From a virus, in the IMG/VR virus record IMGVR_UViG_3300037475_000071, positions 36,156 through 100,155 of that record: a stretch of DNA of 64,000 bases; one strand, written 5' to 3'. Positions 1 to 8,604 of this stretch are shown piece by piece. The translations under genes and the position numbers were made by a program. The stretch's first letter is position 1, and each line of letters starts with the position of its first letter. The notes beneath the pieces are model-generated. The model ran no database searches, was not told the origin of the DNA, and saw only the letters and a program-made list of their open reading frames with translations.

Positions 1-17
1 TACTAAAGGAGACAAAC

Positions 18-359
18 GTGGTAACAGTAGAGATTAACGTCACTAAGAAAGACATTGCTCAAGGCGTGTGCTCTGACGGCACTAATTGCCCCATAGCGCG
101 TGCTGCTATTCGGGCAGGATTCGACGAAGTAGGTGTTGACAGTTTGGGACTGGTCTTCGGGTACGGGAACCTTGTACGCACAACATTTGGTAGCTATTTT
201 GAGGATGGTGGTTGGGCGAATCTGCCTAAAGTAGCTAAAACCTTTGTTGAAACTTTCGACGGACAAGGCGAAGTTAAACCATTCAAATTTCGAGTCAAAC
301 TTAAGAACTCCGTAGCTAAGCAGTTGAAACTACGCAAATCCGCGATTGTCTCCGCCTAA
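18..359 (+). CDS. Small phage protein of unknown function
   Basis: A 113-residue protein. I chose the GTG at 18 because an AAAGGAG ribosome binding site lies six bases upstream. The N-terminal part (about residues 5-35) holds a Lys-Lys-Asp-Ile-Ala-Gln segment followed by Cys-Ser-Asp-Gly-Thr-Asn-Cys-Pro and an Ala/Arg-rich helix. Short phage early proteins often look like this, but I cannot name the family. The C-terminus is basic (Lys/Arg-rich, residues 85-110). The stop is immediately followed by the ATG of the next gene, so the two are probably co-translated. No membrane segment is visible. Confidence 0.75.
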   Translation: MVTVEINVTKKDIAQGVCSDGTNCPIARAAIRAGFDEVGVDSLGLVFGYGNLVRTTFGSYFEDGGWANLPKVAKTFVETFDGQGEVKPFKFRVKLKNSVAKQLKLRKSAIVSA

Positions 360-360
360 C

Positions 361-990
361 ATGGACTTCACTTTCAACAACATCGCCGCCGAGGTTCAGC
401 AACTCAGTCCTCGTGCCGCCGTGGTTAGAGATAGCCTGAAGAAGTTGCAGGGTCGGATGAACGATTCCACCTTCGAACTGGCCGACTTGCTGGCCGAAGC
501 TCTGGAGAACAACTACCCGACCCAGCTTGGCTTCGCTGACCTCAATGCGTGGCTCGAAGACGCGGAACTGGACATTCGGCAGCGGCAGGCCGAACAACTT
601 GTTCAAATCAAGTATAGGAGCGAGGCTCTTGGCATACCACGCGAGACACTGCGCCACCTAGCGACTGGGAAACTCAAGGCCATCTTCTCCCTCGACGTTG
701 ATCGGCATTTTGGCGGGGATAAGGCCAAGTACGAAGCCGCCGTACGCGGACTGGTAGAAGAAGCCCCGAATACCAAGCTGGATGCGCTGGAATCCAAAGT
801 CCGGCAACAGAAAGGCATCGAGGAGGAAGGCACCGTTCTTCGCTCATACCGTATGAGCGAGGAAGGCTACGAGAACGAAGTCAAGCCAGCCATTGAAAGA
901 GTTAAAGGTTTGGCGGGGCAAGAGATGTCCGACGGGGCGGCACTGATTGAGATTTGCTCAGACTTCAACGCTGGGCCTGACAGTATTTAA
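361..990 (+). CDS. Hypothetical acidic helical protein
   Basis: A 209-residue protein starting at ATG 361, one base after the preceding stop. An in-frame TTG at 346 would add five residues and overlap the upstream gene, so I prefer the ATG. The sequence is mostly predicted helix, rich in Glu, Ala, Leu and Arg, with no Cys cluster or membrane segment. The middle (residues about 75-110) could be a helix-turn-helix, with an Arg-rich helix followed by a Gly-Ile-Pro-Arg-Glu-Thr turn, but this is weak. It is the last gene before a 66-base AT-rich gap. Confidence 0.75.
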   Translation: MDFTFNNIAAEVQQLSPRAAVVRDSLKKLQGRMNDSTFELADLLAEALENNYPTQLGFADLNAWLEDAELDIRQRQAEQLVQIKYRSEALGIPRETLRHLATGKLKAIFSLDVDRHFGGDKAKYEAAVRGLVEEAPNTKLDALESKVRQQKGIEEEGTVLRSYRMSEEGYENEVKPAIERVKGLAGQEMSDGAALIEICSDFNAGPDSI

Positions 991-1056
991 GGTCAACTAT
1001 ATGGTACCTTAAGCCACATAAGCACAATTATAAGACACTTTAAAAGTAAATAAAAA

Positions 1057-1344
1057 ATGGGAATAACCTTCAAAATAGTTGCTTCTGAACGCAAACTGGT
1101 TGACAAGATTGAATGTGACCACTGCGGTAAAGAAATCAAGAAACATTCCGAGGGCAACTGGAATCCCTACGGAGAGCCATACAGCAAATTCCACAAGCCG
1201 TTGTTCGACGACTATTTTCTGCTGCAACACAGTTGGGGGTACAGTTCCCGCAAGGATTTAGAGACTCACGAAGCTGTAATCTGCGAGGACTGCTACGACG
1301 TTATTTTCAAGAACGTAAAGATTCATATTAAGCATTACGCATAA
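1057..1344 (+). CDS. Small protein with a four-Cys zinc site
   Basis: A 95-residue protein from ATG 1057 with no convincing Shine-Dalgarno in the AT-rich gap upstream. Two Cys-X2-Cys knuckles, Cys-Asp-His-Cys near residue 20 and Cys-Glu-Asp-Cys near residue 77, probably bind one zinc ion. The middle is aromatic and rich in Tyr, Phe and Trp. The protein is not recognisable as an enzyme, and a nucleic-acid or protein-binding zinc ribbon is the likely role. Confidence 0.7.
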   Translation: MGITFKIVASERKLVDKIECDHCGKEIKKHSEGNWNPYGEPYSKFHKPLFDDYFLLQHSWGYSSRKDLETHEAVICEDCYDVIFKNVKIHIKHYA

Positions 1345-1354
1345 GGAGAACCCA

Positions 1355-1654
1355 TTGTTTATCTTCAATTCATGCCCCGACCACACGCACATCATCCTCG
1401 AAGGTGACGAACGGGACATCGTTCAGTCACTTCTGGAAGCCTCTGTATTTGGCGGCGATGGTGCTGTTGACTCTGAGCAACTATCCCACTACGTAGCGGA
1501 CGAGACTGGAGCTACGCCGCTAGGGGTTATGGTGACTACTTCAGAGTTGGCCGACCAGCTCATGTACGCACTCTGTAACCCTGACTACAACAACGACGAA
1601 GAGACGGAAGCTAAGCCTTTGACGACGGCTAGCAACACGACGACCATCAACTAA
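1355..1654 (+). CDS. Hypothetical acidic protein
   Basis: A 99-residue protein using a TTG start at 1355. The start is supported by an AAGGAGAA binding site seven bases upstream and by tight packing behind the previous stop. It is acidic, with a Thr/Asn-rich tail. No motif is recognised. It lies in a run of small early genes and directly precedes an HNH endonuclease, whose GTG start abuts its stop. Confidence 0.7.
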   Translation: MFIFNSCPDHTHIILEGDERDIVQSLLEASVFGGDGAVDSEQLSHYVADETGATPLGVMVTTSELADQLMYALCNPDYNNDEETEAKPLTTASNTTTIN

Positions 1655-1936
1655 GTGACGGACGATGAGTACAAGGCACTATGTCGTCGGGTACTTAAAC
1701 GCGACCATTACAAATGTGTGGTTCCTCTCTGTGGCGCACGGTCTGCGCTGCATTGCCACCCCGTACGTTATAGGTCGGCAGGCGGCCCAGACGAAAGCTC
1801 AAACCTGCTGACGGTGTGTAGTCGGTGTCACGACCGCATCCACGTCACTGGCGAAGTTCAAATCGTTGCACTCTGGGAAGGCACGGAGATAAACGCCGAC
1901 CTGAAGCACTACAAATTTGTTATTAGGAGGAAGTGA
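1655..1936 (+). CDS. HNH endonuclease, small
   Basis: A 93-residue protein starting with GTG directly after the preceding TAA. It carries a compact HNH nuclease fold: Cys-Val-Val-Pro-Leu-Cys, then His-Cys-His-Pro, an Asn-Leu-Leu segment and Cys-Ser-Arg-Cys-His-Asp-Arg-Ile-His. This layout fits the McrA/HNH_5 type in which two Cys pairs hold zinc and the His-Asn-His residues cut DNA. Phage copies may be free-standing homing nucleases or packaging-associated nucleases. The position in an early gene string favours the former, but this is not certain. Confidence 0.85.
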   Translation: MTDDEYKALCRRVLKRDHYKCVVPLCGARSALHCHPVRYRSAGGPDESSNLLTVCSRCHDRIHVTGEVQIVALWEGTEINADLKHYKFVIRRK

Positions 1937-2245
1937 TTGTACGAGTTCTTAAAGCCTAGAAACGGCCCAGTAGTTGATGGGATGGAGTCGGAGGAAGTTG
2001 TGTACGCGGAAGACCAGCCTCAGTACATTCCACTGCGTACGCTAGTAAGTTCAGCCCCAGATGGACGTGTGGTATCCCGCTGGACGCCGACGGATGAGCA
2101 GCGAAAGCTAATCGCCGACGGCGCAGACATTTTCTTAGAGTTGCTAACTTTTCACCAACCATTAAACCCCATCCGAGTAGCTGTTTCTGACGGAAAGCTG
2201 GATAACGGGTGGGTACGGGTTTGCTTGCTAGGACGACACGCATAA
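1937..2245 (+). CDS. Hypothetical phage protein
   Basis: A 102-residue protein with a TTG start at 1937 and a good GGAGGAAG binding site overlapping the end of the HNH gene. A central Arg-Trp-Thr-Pro-Thr-Asp-Glu-Gln-Arg segment leads into an amphipathic helix and two short strands. I know no function for it. The stop is followed immediately by the next start. Confidence 0.7.
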   Translation: MYEFLKPRNGPVVDGMESEEVVYAEDQPQYIPLRTLVSSAPDGRVVSRWTPTDEQRKLIADGADIFLELLTFHQPLNPIRVAVSDGKLDNGWVRVCLLGRHA

Positions 2246-2932
2246 ATGAGTAAATATGATAATTCAACTTGCAATTGGTGTGGTGCAATTATACCTAAAC
2301 CAAACAAGACGCAGCGGGCAGGATTACACAGGGCAGGCCATGCTTACTGCTCCACTGAATGCTCATCGGCCAACGCTTCTCATATAAGTTCAATAAGGAT
2401 GGCCGAGACTAACCGCAAGCACTGCTCAGCGCGTATGAAACGTAACAATCCTATGAAGCGCGAGGATGTTAGGCAGAAACAGTTAGCTAGTATACTTAGG
2501 GCTGGCGTAAAACCTCCGATACAGGGAGGTAACGGAAGAGGGCCGACCAAATGGGAAGCTATGTTGGCTGCTGCCACGGGTCTAGCCGTTAATGTAGTGG
2601 TTCCGACTAAAGTACCGCGAGGTACGGGATACCCTACGTGTTACAAGATAGACCTCGGCGATGAGTTTTACAAAGTTGGCGTAGAAGTTGACGGCAACTC
2701 ACATTACGGCGTTCGCAAAGTACAAGACAACAAGAAGGATTTGTTTTTACAGGAGCGAGGTTGGACTATTCTTCGCTTCAAGAATAAAGAAGTGGAAAAT
2801 AACCTACGAGCGTGTGTCGATAGCATAAATAGCACACTGGAGAAAAAACGTGAAGCTGAGACCCTATCAGGAATCTGCCTTGGAAGCAATCAAGCTCCAG
2901 TACCAGAATGGAGTCAATCGGCTACTCCTTAA
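2246..2932 (+). CDS. Vsr/EDxHD-like homing endonuclease with zinc ribbon
   Basis: A 228-residue protein. The N-terminus (residues 8-40) has Cys-Asn-Trp-Cys and Cys-Ser-Thr-Glu-Cys pairs, a zinc ribbon typical of DNA-binding modules in homing nucleases. The C-terminal half (about residues 105-200) resembles the Vsr/DUF559 nuclease fold: an early Glu-Ala-Met helix, then Gly-Val-Glu-Val-Asp-Gly-Asn-Ser-His, a Lys-Lys-Asp segment, and Gly-Trp-Thr-Ile-Leu-Arg-Phe. That arrangement matches the EDxHD homing endonucleases. Its 3' end overlaps the start of the following helicase gene by 83 bases, as expected for an element that landed at the border of a conserved gene. Confidence 0.75.
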   Translation: MSKYDNSTCNWCGAIIPKPNKTQRAGLHRAGHAYCSTECSSANASHISSIRMAETNRKHCSARMKRNNPMKREDVRQKQLASILRAGVKPPIQGGNGRGPTKWEAMLAAATGLAVNVVVPTKVPRGTGYPTCYKIDLGDEFYKVGVEVDGNSHYGVRKVQDNKKDLFLQERGWTILRFKNKEVENNLRACVDSINSTLEKKREAETLSGICLGSNQAPVPEWSQSATP

Positions 2933-4538
2933 TCTTCCCTGCGGAACCGGAAAAACTTGCTGCTTTAGTATGTTGCCACAACGCATGGAGTTGCCCGGAA
3001 AGTGGCTAATCTTGGTGCATCGCACCGAACTAGCGCAGCAGGCGTTCGACAAAATCAGCAAATGGAATCCCGACCTTAAAGTTGAAATTGAAATGGGTAG
3101 CGACCACGCCTGCGCCTCTTCTGACGTTGTTATAGCTTCCGTTCAGACTCTCGGTATGGAAGGCGGCACGCGGATTAACAAGTGGAATCCAGAAGAGTTT
3201 GCTGGCGTCGTAATAGATGAGTGTCATAGAAGTACGGCTGCTACGTACACCCGCGTGCTTGAGCATTTCGGCCTAGATAAACCAGGTGGTAAGCGATTAT
3301 TGCTGGGAGTAACTGCCACAGTCAATCGTGCAGACGGACAGGGGCTGGATAAGGTCTACGACGCCATTGCTTATGAACTGTCGCTTCTGGACGCTGTAAG
3401 GCAGGGCTGGCTGGTGGATTTAAAGGGTATTCGCGTGGTTACGGGCGTTAGCTTGGATGGAGTCAAAATTACGGCCGGGGACTTTAACCCAAAGCAGCTT
3501 GAGGATGCCATTAATACGCCAGCACGTAATAAAGTAATCGTTCAAGAATGGCTGAAACACGCTGAACGTAGACGTACGGTAGCGTTCACCGTTGACATCC
3601 AGCACGCGAAGGACTTGGCAGCAATGTTCCGTGAGCATGACGTTAAGGCGGAAGCAGTATGGGGAACCGACCCTAACCGTAAAGAAAAATTAGCACAGTA
3701 TGCTGCTGGCCAATTCGAAGTGCTGACCAACAGTTTTTTGTTGGTTGAAGGTTGGGACGACCCAGAGACAGCCTGTGTATTACAGGCAAAGCCCACCAGA
3801 AGCCTAGTAATGTATCAACAGCAGATTGGGCGAGGAGATCGTCTCCAAGCAAGTGTAGACAACCTCCTAGAAGCCAGAAAACTTGGCCAGAAACTGGAGA
3901 AGGAAGATTGCCTGATTATCGACGTAGTGGACAACACGACGAAGCACTCGCTCGTGACGGTTCCCTCGTTGATGGGCCTCAATCCTGACCTAGACCTTAA
4001 AGGCGAGAGCGTTGTTTTCGCCAAGGATAGGGCCGACGCACTACAGGCCGCCAATCCGCTGGCCGACATGTCCAAGGTTACGGACATTGAGCAACTACGT
4101 GGCGACACTATTCCGGTGGATTTGTGGAAGGTAGAGTTCGCGCCGGAGGTACTGAAGGAGACGAGGCTACAGTGGCACAAGACTGGAGAGAGCAGCTACC
4201 TGCTGTCTATGAAATCCGGCCAAGGTGCAGTGGTATGGCAGGACTCGCTGAATAAGTGGCATGTAAAAGCCGTGTATGGGCAGAACAAGTTCGACGAGAC
4301 CTTCGATACCCGCAAAGCTACGTTCGGGTTCGCTGAGAGAATGGCGGGTCTATGCAATGGGGACGACGCCAGATGGTTGACCCGTAATAATTCGTGGGGA
4401 GCCAAGCCAGCAACTAAGAACCAACTGGACTACTTACGTCGTCGTGGCGTGGCCGTCAAGGAAGATATTACTTCTGGACAGGCTAATCAAATTATTAACC
4501 GTTTGCAAGCAATTAACAGCGTAGGAGCAGCGCAATGA
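2850..4538 (+). CDS. Superfamily 2 DEAD/DEAH-type helicase
   Basis: A 562-residue ATP-dependent helicase, probably acting in replication or recombination of phage DNA. The Q-like Arg-Pro-Tyr-Gln-Glu segment is at residues 4-8. Walker A is Cys-Gly-Thr-Gly-Lys-Thr (31-36), motif II is Asp-Glu-Cys-His (123-126), motif III is Thr-Ala-Thr (155-157), and the arginine-finger motif is Gln-Ile-Gly-Arg-Gly-Asp-Arg (325-331). The GTG at 2850 gives the family's usual N-terminus. The last ~150 residues are not part of the helicase core. Its stop overlaps the next ATG (ATGA), and the upstream endonuclease overlaps its start. Confidence 0.92.
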   Translation: MKLRPYQESALEAIKLQYQNGVNRLLLNLPCGTGKTCCFSMLPQRMELPGKWLILVHRTELAQQAFDKISKWNPDLKVEIEMGSDHACASSDVVIASVQTLGMEGGTRINKWNPEEFAGVVIDECHRSTAATYTRVLEHFGLDKPGGKRLLLGVTATVNRADGQGLDKVYDAIAYELSLLDAVRQGWLVDLKGIRVVTGVSLDGVKITAGDFNPKQLEDAINTPARNKVIVQEWLKHAERRRTVAFTVDIQHAKDLAAMFREHDVKAEAVWGTDPNRKEKLAQYAAGQFEVLTNSFLLVEGWDDPETACVLQAKPTRSLVMYQQQIGRGDRLQASVDNLLEARKLGQKLEKEDCLIIDVVDNTTKHSLVTVPSLMGLNPDLDLKGESVVFAKDRADALQAANPLADMSKVTDIEQLRGDTIPVDLWKVEFAPEVLKETRLQWHKTGESSYLLSMKSGQGAVVWQDSLNKWHVKAVYGQNKFDETFDTRKATFGFAERMAGLCNGDDARWLTRNNSWGAKPATKNQLDYLRRRGVAVKEDITSGQANQIINRLQAINSVGAAQ

Positions 4539-4780
4539 AGATAGACAAATTCGAAGGGGACATATTCTGGAACGCTGAAGACAGGGAGATGGACGTAGAG
4601 CCCGAAGAGTATATGAACGAGGTTGGCTGCGGCATAGTAATTCAGTTTTCTCAAGCCAAGAGCTTACCTGACTTCTACGGTGTTCAATACTACGAGTCCG
4701 ACAAGGATGAATACGTTGATGTATTCTTCACAACGCTCGAAGAGGCAGAAGACTGGGTTAATGCACACCCAGAGAAATAA
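4535..4780 (+). CDS. Small acidic hypothetical protein
   Basis: An 81-residue acidic protein (many Asp and Glu) translationally coupled to the helicase through an ATGA overlap. No domain is recognised. The coupling suggests a helicase accessory role, or a DNA-mimic style acidic protein, but that is only inference. Confidence 0.75.
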   Translation: MKIDKFEGDIFWNAEDREMDVEPEEYMNEVGCGIVIQFSQAKSLPDFYGVQYYESDKDEYVDVFFTTLEEAEDWVNAHPEK

Positions 4781-4785
4781 CCTAT

Positions 4786-5910
4786 ATGCCGTTTAAGATT
4801 GTTACCCTGTCCAAACGGCCTGAAAACCTCATCCCGTTCGTGGAATCCATCTATCGGCAAGACCCCACCATACCCCGCGAGAACATCGTGGTGGTCAATG
4901 ATGGTGCCCGTGCTGAGGCGGAGATAGCCCTGCCTGGTATTACTTGGGTTGAGGGCGAGAAGCCGTTCGTGTTCTCCCGCAATGCCAACATCGGTATCCT
5001 TGCGGCGGATTCAGATGTAGTAATCCTGTGCAACGACGACATAACCCTGCAAACTCAGGGCGGATTCACCAAGCTGGCTACAGTCTCGGGTAGATTTGGT
5101 CTCACCTCGGCTGCGATACACGGCCCAGTAGGTAATCCAACACAGAGTTGGGTGCGCGGGGATAAGGAGCACGGCCTCCGCGAAGAACATATCCTGCTGT
5201 GCTTTGTCTGCGTGGCTATTCCCCGCTTCGTGTGGGACACTGTTGGCCCTCTGGACGAAAGGTTTGTCGGGTACGGCTATGAGGATGACGACTACAGCAA
5301 GCGGGTACAGGACGCCGGCCAGAAGCTGTACATCTACGATGGCTGCGTAGTCCAACACGGCGGGATACAGAAGTCCACGTTCCGAGACCAATACGATGAG
5401 AGTTTTGTTTCTCTCATGGCTCAAAGCAAGAAAGCATTCAAAGAAAAATGGGGAGAATCCTTGTCACTACGATTAAATCTGGGGTGCTCCGACGCGCATG
5501 TGTCGGGCTATACCAACGTAGATTTAGCTGAACCCGCCGATGTCATTGCCGACCTGTCGAAGCCGTGGCCGTGGGCCGACTCAAGCATAGAGGCTATCCG
5601 CGCTCACGACATCATTGAACACTTGCCTAACAAGATTCAAACCATGAACGAGATGTGGCGGGTGCTGAAGCCAGAGGGTAGGGCGGAAATAGTTGTGCCC
5701 ACCACTGGAGGTACGGGAGCATTCCAAGACCCCACCCATGTGAGTTTCTGGAACCGCCGTAGCTTCCTGTATTACGAGAGCGGCTGCCTGTATCGGGAGC
5801 GTTTCGCCAAAGCCTACGGCATTACGGCGGCGTTCAAGATGGTAGAAGATAGCGAGACACAGACTATGGACGGGCCGAAGCTGCGCATCGTGTTGCAGGC
5901 GGTGAAATAG
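4786..5910 (+). CDS. Glycosyltransferase (GT-A) fused to a SAM methyltransferase
   Basis: A 374-residue two-domain protein. Residues 1 to about 215 are a GT-A glycosyltransferase: an Ile-Val-Val-Val-Asn-Asp-Gly strand, a DXD-like Cys-Asn-Asp-Asp (82-85) for metal and sugar nucleotide, and Gly-Tyr-Glu-Asp-Asp-Asp (164-169) as the catalytic-loop acid cluster. From about residue 228 a class I methyltransferase follows: Leu-Asn-Leu-Gly-Cys (SAM loop), Asn-Val-Asp-Leu, His-Asp-Ile-Ile-Glu-His, and Arg-Val-Leu-Lys-Pro-Glu-Gly. The pair could glycosylate and methylate a glycan or a modified base. No base-hypermodification enzyme is present here, so the acceptor is unknown. Confidence 0.85.
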   Translation: MPFKIVTLSKRPENLIPFVESIYRQDPTIPRENIVVVNDGARAEAEIALPGITWVEGEKPFVFSRNANIGILAADSDVVILCNDDITLQTQGGFTKLATVSGRFGLTSAAIHGPVGNPTQSWVRGDKEHGLREEHILLCFVCVAIPRFVWDTVGPLDERFVGYGYEDDDYSKRVQDAGQKLYIYDGCVVQHGGIQKSTFRDQYDESFVSLMAQSKKAFKEKWGESLSLRLNLGCSDAHVSGYTNVDLAEPADVIADLSKPWPWADSSIEAIRAHDIIEHLPNKIQTMNEMWRVLKPEGRAEIVVPTTGGTGAFQDPTHVSFWNRRSFLYYESGCLYRERFAKAYGITAAFKMVEDSETQTMDGPKLRIVLQAVK

Positions 5911-6632
5911 TGCAGCTAATCGCAGCCATGCGTATCAAGGATGAATCGCGTTGGATAGTGGAAGTGCTGGAGTCCATCCTTCCCGTCTGCGAGAAGGTGT
6001 TTATTCTCGACGATCATTCCACGGACGGCACCGTGGAACTCTGTCGGTCATTCAATCGTGTGACGGTGTTGGAGTCTCCGTTTGAAGGGGTGGACGAGGC
6101 CAGAGACAAAACGTGGCTCATGGCACAAGTGCTATCCGTTCACGACGCGGAATGGGTCTTAATGATAGACGGTGACGAGGTTCTGGAATCAGCAGGCCCA
6201 CAGAAGATACGGCGGCTATTGCAATACCCACTCTACGAGTATTACTCATTCAACATCCTGTATCTGTGGAACGACGCGCACACTGTGCGTAGAGATGGGG
6301 TGTACGGCAGCTTCAAGCGCCCTTCGCTGTTTCGGGTGCAGCCTAATCAGTTGCCGATATGGAAGAGTACCAACTACGGCGGCAACTTTCATTGCAGCAA
6401 TATACCCAGCTACTTGATGAACCTGCCCTACGCCGCGTCAGAGATAAACCTATACCACTACGGCTACATCGACGCCTCCCTACGAGAGCGAAAGTATCGC
6501 TGGTACAACCAAATCGATCCCAACAACCTTGCTGAAGATTGCTACCGCCATACCGTACAAGGTGACCCGTGTGGCCCGCCAGCAGACATGAAGCTATTGC
6601 ACGCTGGGCCACTGAGATTGGAACGCATATGA
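5910..6632 (+). CDS. Family 2 glycosyltransferase
   Basis: A 240-residue GT-A enzyme with a GTG start that shares one base with the preceding TAG. Visible motifs are Leu-Asp-Asp-His-Ser-Thr-Asp-Gly-Thr (33-41), the nucleotide-sugar loop, and Ile-Asp-Gly-Asp-Glu (86-90), the DXD metal site. Trp/Tyr-rich acceptor loops fill the second half. It is co-transcribed and overlapping with the glycosyltransferase-methyltransferase fusion, so the two probably build one product. Phage glycosyltransferases modify either phage DNA or host surface glycans. The sequence does not decide between these. Confidence 0.85.
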   Translation: MQLIAAMRIKDESRWIVEVLESILPVCEKVFILDDHSTDGTVELCRSFNRVTVLESPFEGVDEARDKTWLMAQVLSVHDAEWVLMIDGDEVLESAGPQKIRRLLQYPLYEYYSFNILYLWNDAHTVRRDGVYGSFKRPSLFRVQPNQLPIWKSTNYGGNFHCSNIPSYLMNLPYAASEINLYHYGYIDASLRERKYRWYNQIDPNNLAEDCYRHTVQGDPCGPPADMKLLHAGPLRLERI

Positions 6633-8557
6633 GCATCGAGTCTAAAGCAGTTCAATACTTCGAGAGCAAAGGGTGGATGGAAACAGCTAAGTTCTCTGAC
6701 GACCATGTAATGCTAGAACTCTGCCCCATCTGCGGCAAGGATGGCTGGCATTTCTACGTCAACATTTCTCCTGAGAAGGACGGCCTGTACTCCTGTAAGG
6801 TGGGAGGGTGCGAAGGAAACCTCACAAAACTCCGCCAAGAACTGGGAGACACCCAACAGAAAACGGAAGCACACACAGAGTTAACCTCGACTTCAGACTG
6901 GGCCAAGGACAAGAAGCCGGACGTGTTGCCCAACGTTGCTGCCTGCTACAGCCGACTCATCAACGACGTAGACGCGCTTGACTACCTCATGAATACACGG
7001 GGATGGTCACGTCGTGTTATCGACGAGTTGCAACTGGGTCTCATGGCCCAGCATGGCAAGAAGTACCTCGTCATACCCTACCTAGACCAGACTGGTCAGA
7101 TTGTTTTTTCTAAGTACCGCAGTTTGCCTCCCGCTGAGAAGGCGTTCTTCATTTCCAAAGGCCACCCGACGCGGCTCTACAACGAGACCTGCATTCAGCC
7201 TGAGATGGAAGAGCTCACCCTCCTAGAAGGTGAGGGAGATACTATAACGATGCTCGACTGGGGCATCACGTCGGTGGTCGGAGTTCCCGGTGCTGGAAAC
7301 AAGAAGACAGAATGGATAACCAAGATAGACAAGGCCCGACCGAAGAAAATCTATATCCTCTTCGATAATGACAAAGCTGGCCAACAAGGGGCGGCGGAGT
7401 TAGCCAAGAAGTTGATGCTGAACACGGAGTTGCCTACCCCGCTCAGTATAGTTCTTCCTCCGTTTGAAACCCATGATGGCGACGAAGGCAAGGATATAAG
7501 CGACTTCAAACGCGCTGGACACACTCGTGAAGAGTTTGAAGCACTGAAAGAGAAGGCACTCCCATTTGAAGTCAAGGGAGTGGCTACACTGGGAGACGCG
7601 CTCGATCGGCTGGAACAGGAACTGTTGGGTAAAGAGTTGCTGGCACCGCGGTACGCTACTCAGTTTGCTTCCCTGAATACCAAGCTGGGCGGGTTCGAAC
7701 GAGGAGACATCGTTGATATTATCGCAGGTGAAAAACAGGGTAAGAGCTCCTTCGCGCTTAACCTGATAGAGCACCTCGTATCGACGTACAACGAGTCGGG
7801 CTTATTCGAGTGCCTTGAAATGCCTGACACGCGGCTTGCTAGGAAATGGGTCAGCATGGTCACCAAGACTGACGACTCTCCTGCGAAGACACCAGAAGAA
7901 GCTAGGGCACGTATGCTGGTGATGCGGGAGGCCATTGTTACGGCTAAACAAATTGCAGGCTCACGCGAAGCCGACCTGTTGTTTGGTTTCACGCGGGTCA
8001 AAGACCCCGAAGAGATTTATGACACCATCAGACAGGCTGTGCGCCGATACGGAGTGCGCTTCGTAGTGGTGGACAACATTCAATTACTGGCTGACCAGAC
8101 CCTTAAGAATCAAAACCATCGTACAACCCACCTGAGCCAAATCAGTAAGAAGCTCAAGGCGTTGGCTCTGGAGCTAGAGATTGTGATGTTCCGCATCGTT
8201 CAGCCTAATCGCATCCGTGAAGGTGAAGTTGCCAGCCATTTGAACGCCGATGGAAGCAGTCAGTTGGCCAAGGACTGCGATGCAACCATAGCTCTACACC
8301 GTAACACGAAGATGAAGCTGAGTGCCGACGACCTCAAGCAGATTGGATTCATGGATGAAGACCAATCGTTCGAGCCTCAACTGTACACACGGGTCTCAAT
8401 CACCCGCTACGCTGCTGGCGGGATGTGCACGCTGAAGTTCCAAGGCGAATACAGCTTAGTTTCAGAGTGGACTTCCGACGAGGCCGCAGGGCTAACCAAC
8501 CCAGTGCAAGCAGGGCTGGACATGAAGACCATCGCCGTTCCTGTTGGCGGTTACTAA
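6629..8557 (+). CDS. Bifunctional primase-helicase (T7 gp4 type)
   Basis: A 642-residue replicative primase-helicase. I place the start at ATG 6629, coupled by ATGA to the glycosyltransferase. A zinc-binding domain is visible at Cys32, Cys35, Cys56 and Cys61. The Toprim primase has Glu200 in Leu-Leu-Glu-Gly-Glu and the Asp246-Asn-Asp248 metal site. The RecA-like DnaB-family motor has Walker A Gly-Glu-Lys-Gln-Gly-Lys-Ser-Ser (367-374) and Walker B Val-Val-Val-Asp (to 482). One polypeptide therefore unwinds and primes. Its partner DNA polymerase is not in this window. Confidence 0.93.
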   Translation: MSIESKAVQYFESKGWMETAKFSDDHVMLELCPICGKDGWHFYVNISPEKDGLYSCKVGGCEGNLTKLRQELGDTQQKTEAHTELTSTSDWAKDKKPDVLPNVAACYSRLINDVDALDYLMNTRGWSRRVIDELQLGLMAQHGKKYLVIPYLDQTGQIVFSKYRSLPPAEKAFFISKGHPTRLYNETCIQPEMEELTLLEGEGDTITMLDWGITSVVGVPGAGNKKTEWITKIDKARPKKIYILFDNDKAGQQGAAELAKKLMLNTELPTPLSIVLPPFETHDGDEGKDISDFKRAGHTREEFEALKEKALPFEVKGVATLGDALDRLEQELLGKELLAPRYATQFASLNTKLGGFERGDIVDIIAGEKQGKSSFALNLIEHLVSTYNESGLFECLEMPDTRLARKWVSMVTKTDDSPAKTPEEARARMLVMREAIVTAKQIAGSREADLLFGFTRVKDPEEIYDTIRQAVRRYGVRFVVVDNIQLLADQTLKNQNHRTTHLSQISKKLKALALELEIVMFRIVQPNRIREGEVASHLNADGSSQLAKDCDATIALHRNTKMKLSADDLKQIGFMDEDQSFEPQLYTRVSITRYAAGGMCTLKFQGEYSLVSEWTSDEAAGLTNPVQAGLDMKTIAVPVGGY

Positions 8558-8572
8558 TCACACATGTTTTAG

Positions 8573-8601
8573 TTGACATTACACTCCGTTTCGTGTAGTG
8601 T
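8573..8601 (+). promoter_or_regulatory. Sigma70-like promoter P1
   Basis: TTGACA at 8573-8578 is followed after 17 bases by TAGTGT (8596-8601). The spacer begins TTACAC, resembling the two other TTGAC promoters in this arm (15459 and 19118). A TCACACATGT copy sits just upstream at 8558, and the same 10-mer lies in the spacer of the promoter at 15459. It starts a roughly 200-base untranslated leader before the gene at 8807. Confidence 0.6.
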
Positions 8602-8604
8602 AAT

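Noticed and set aside
6569-6628. Earlier primase-helicase start at 6569
   Set aside because: It overlaps the glycosyltransferase gene by 64 bases, whereas ATG 6629 gives the usual ATGA coupling and an N-terminus just before the zinc domain.
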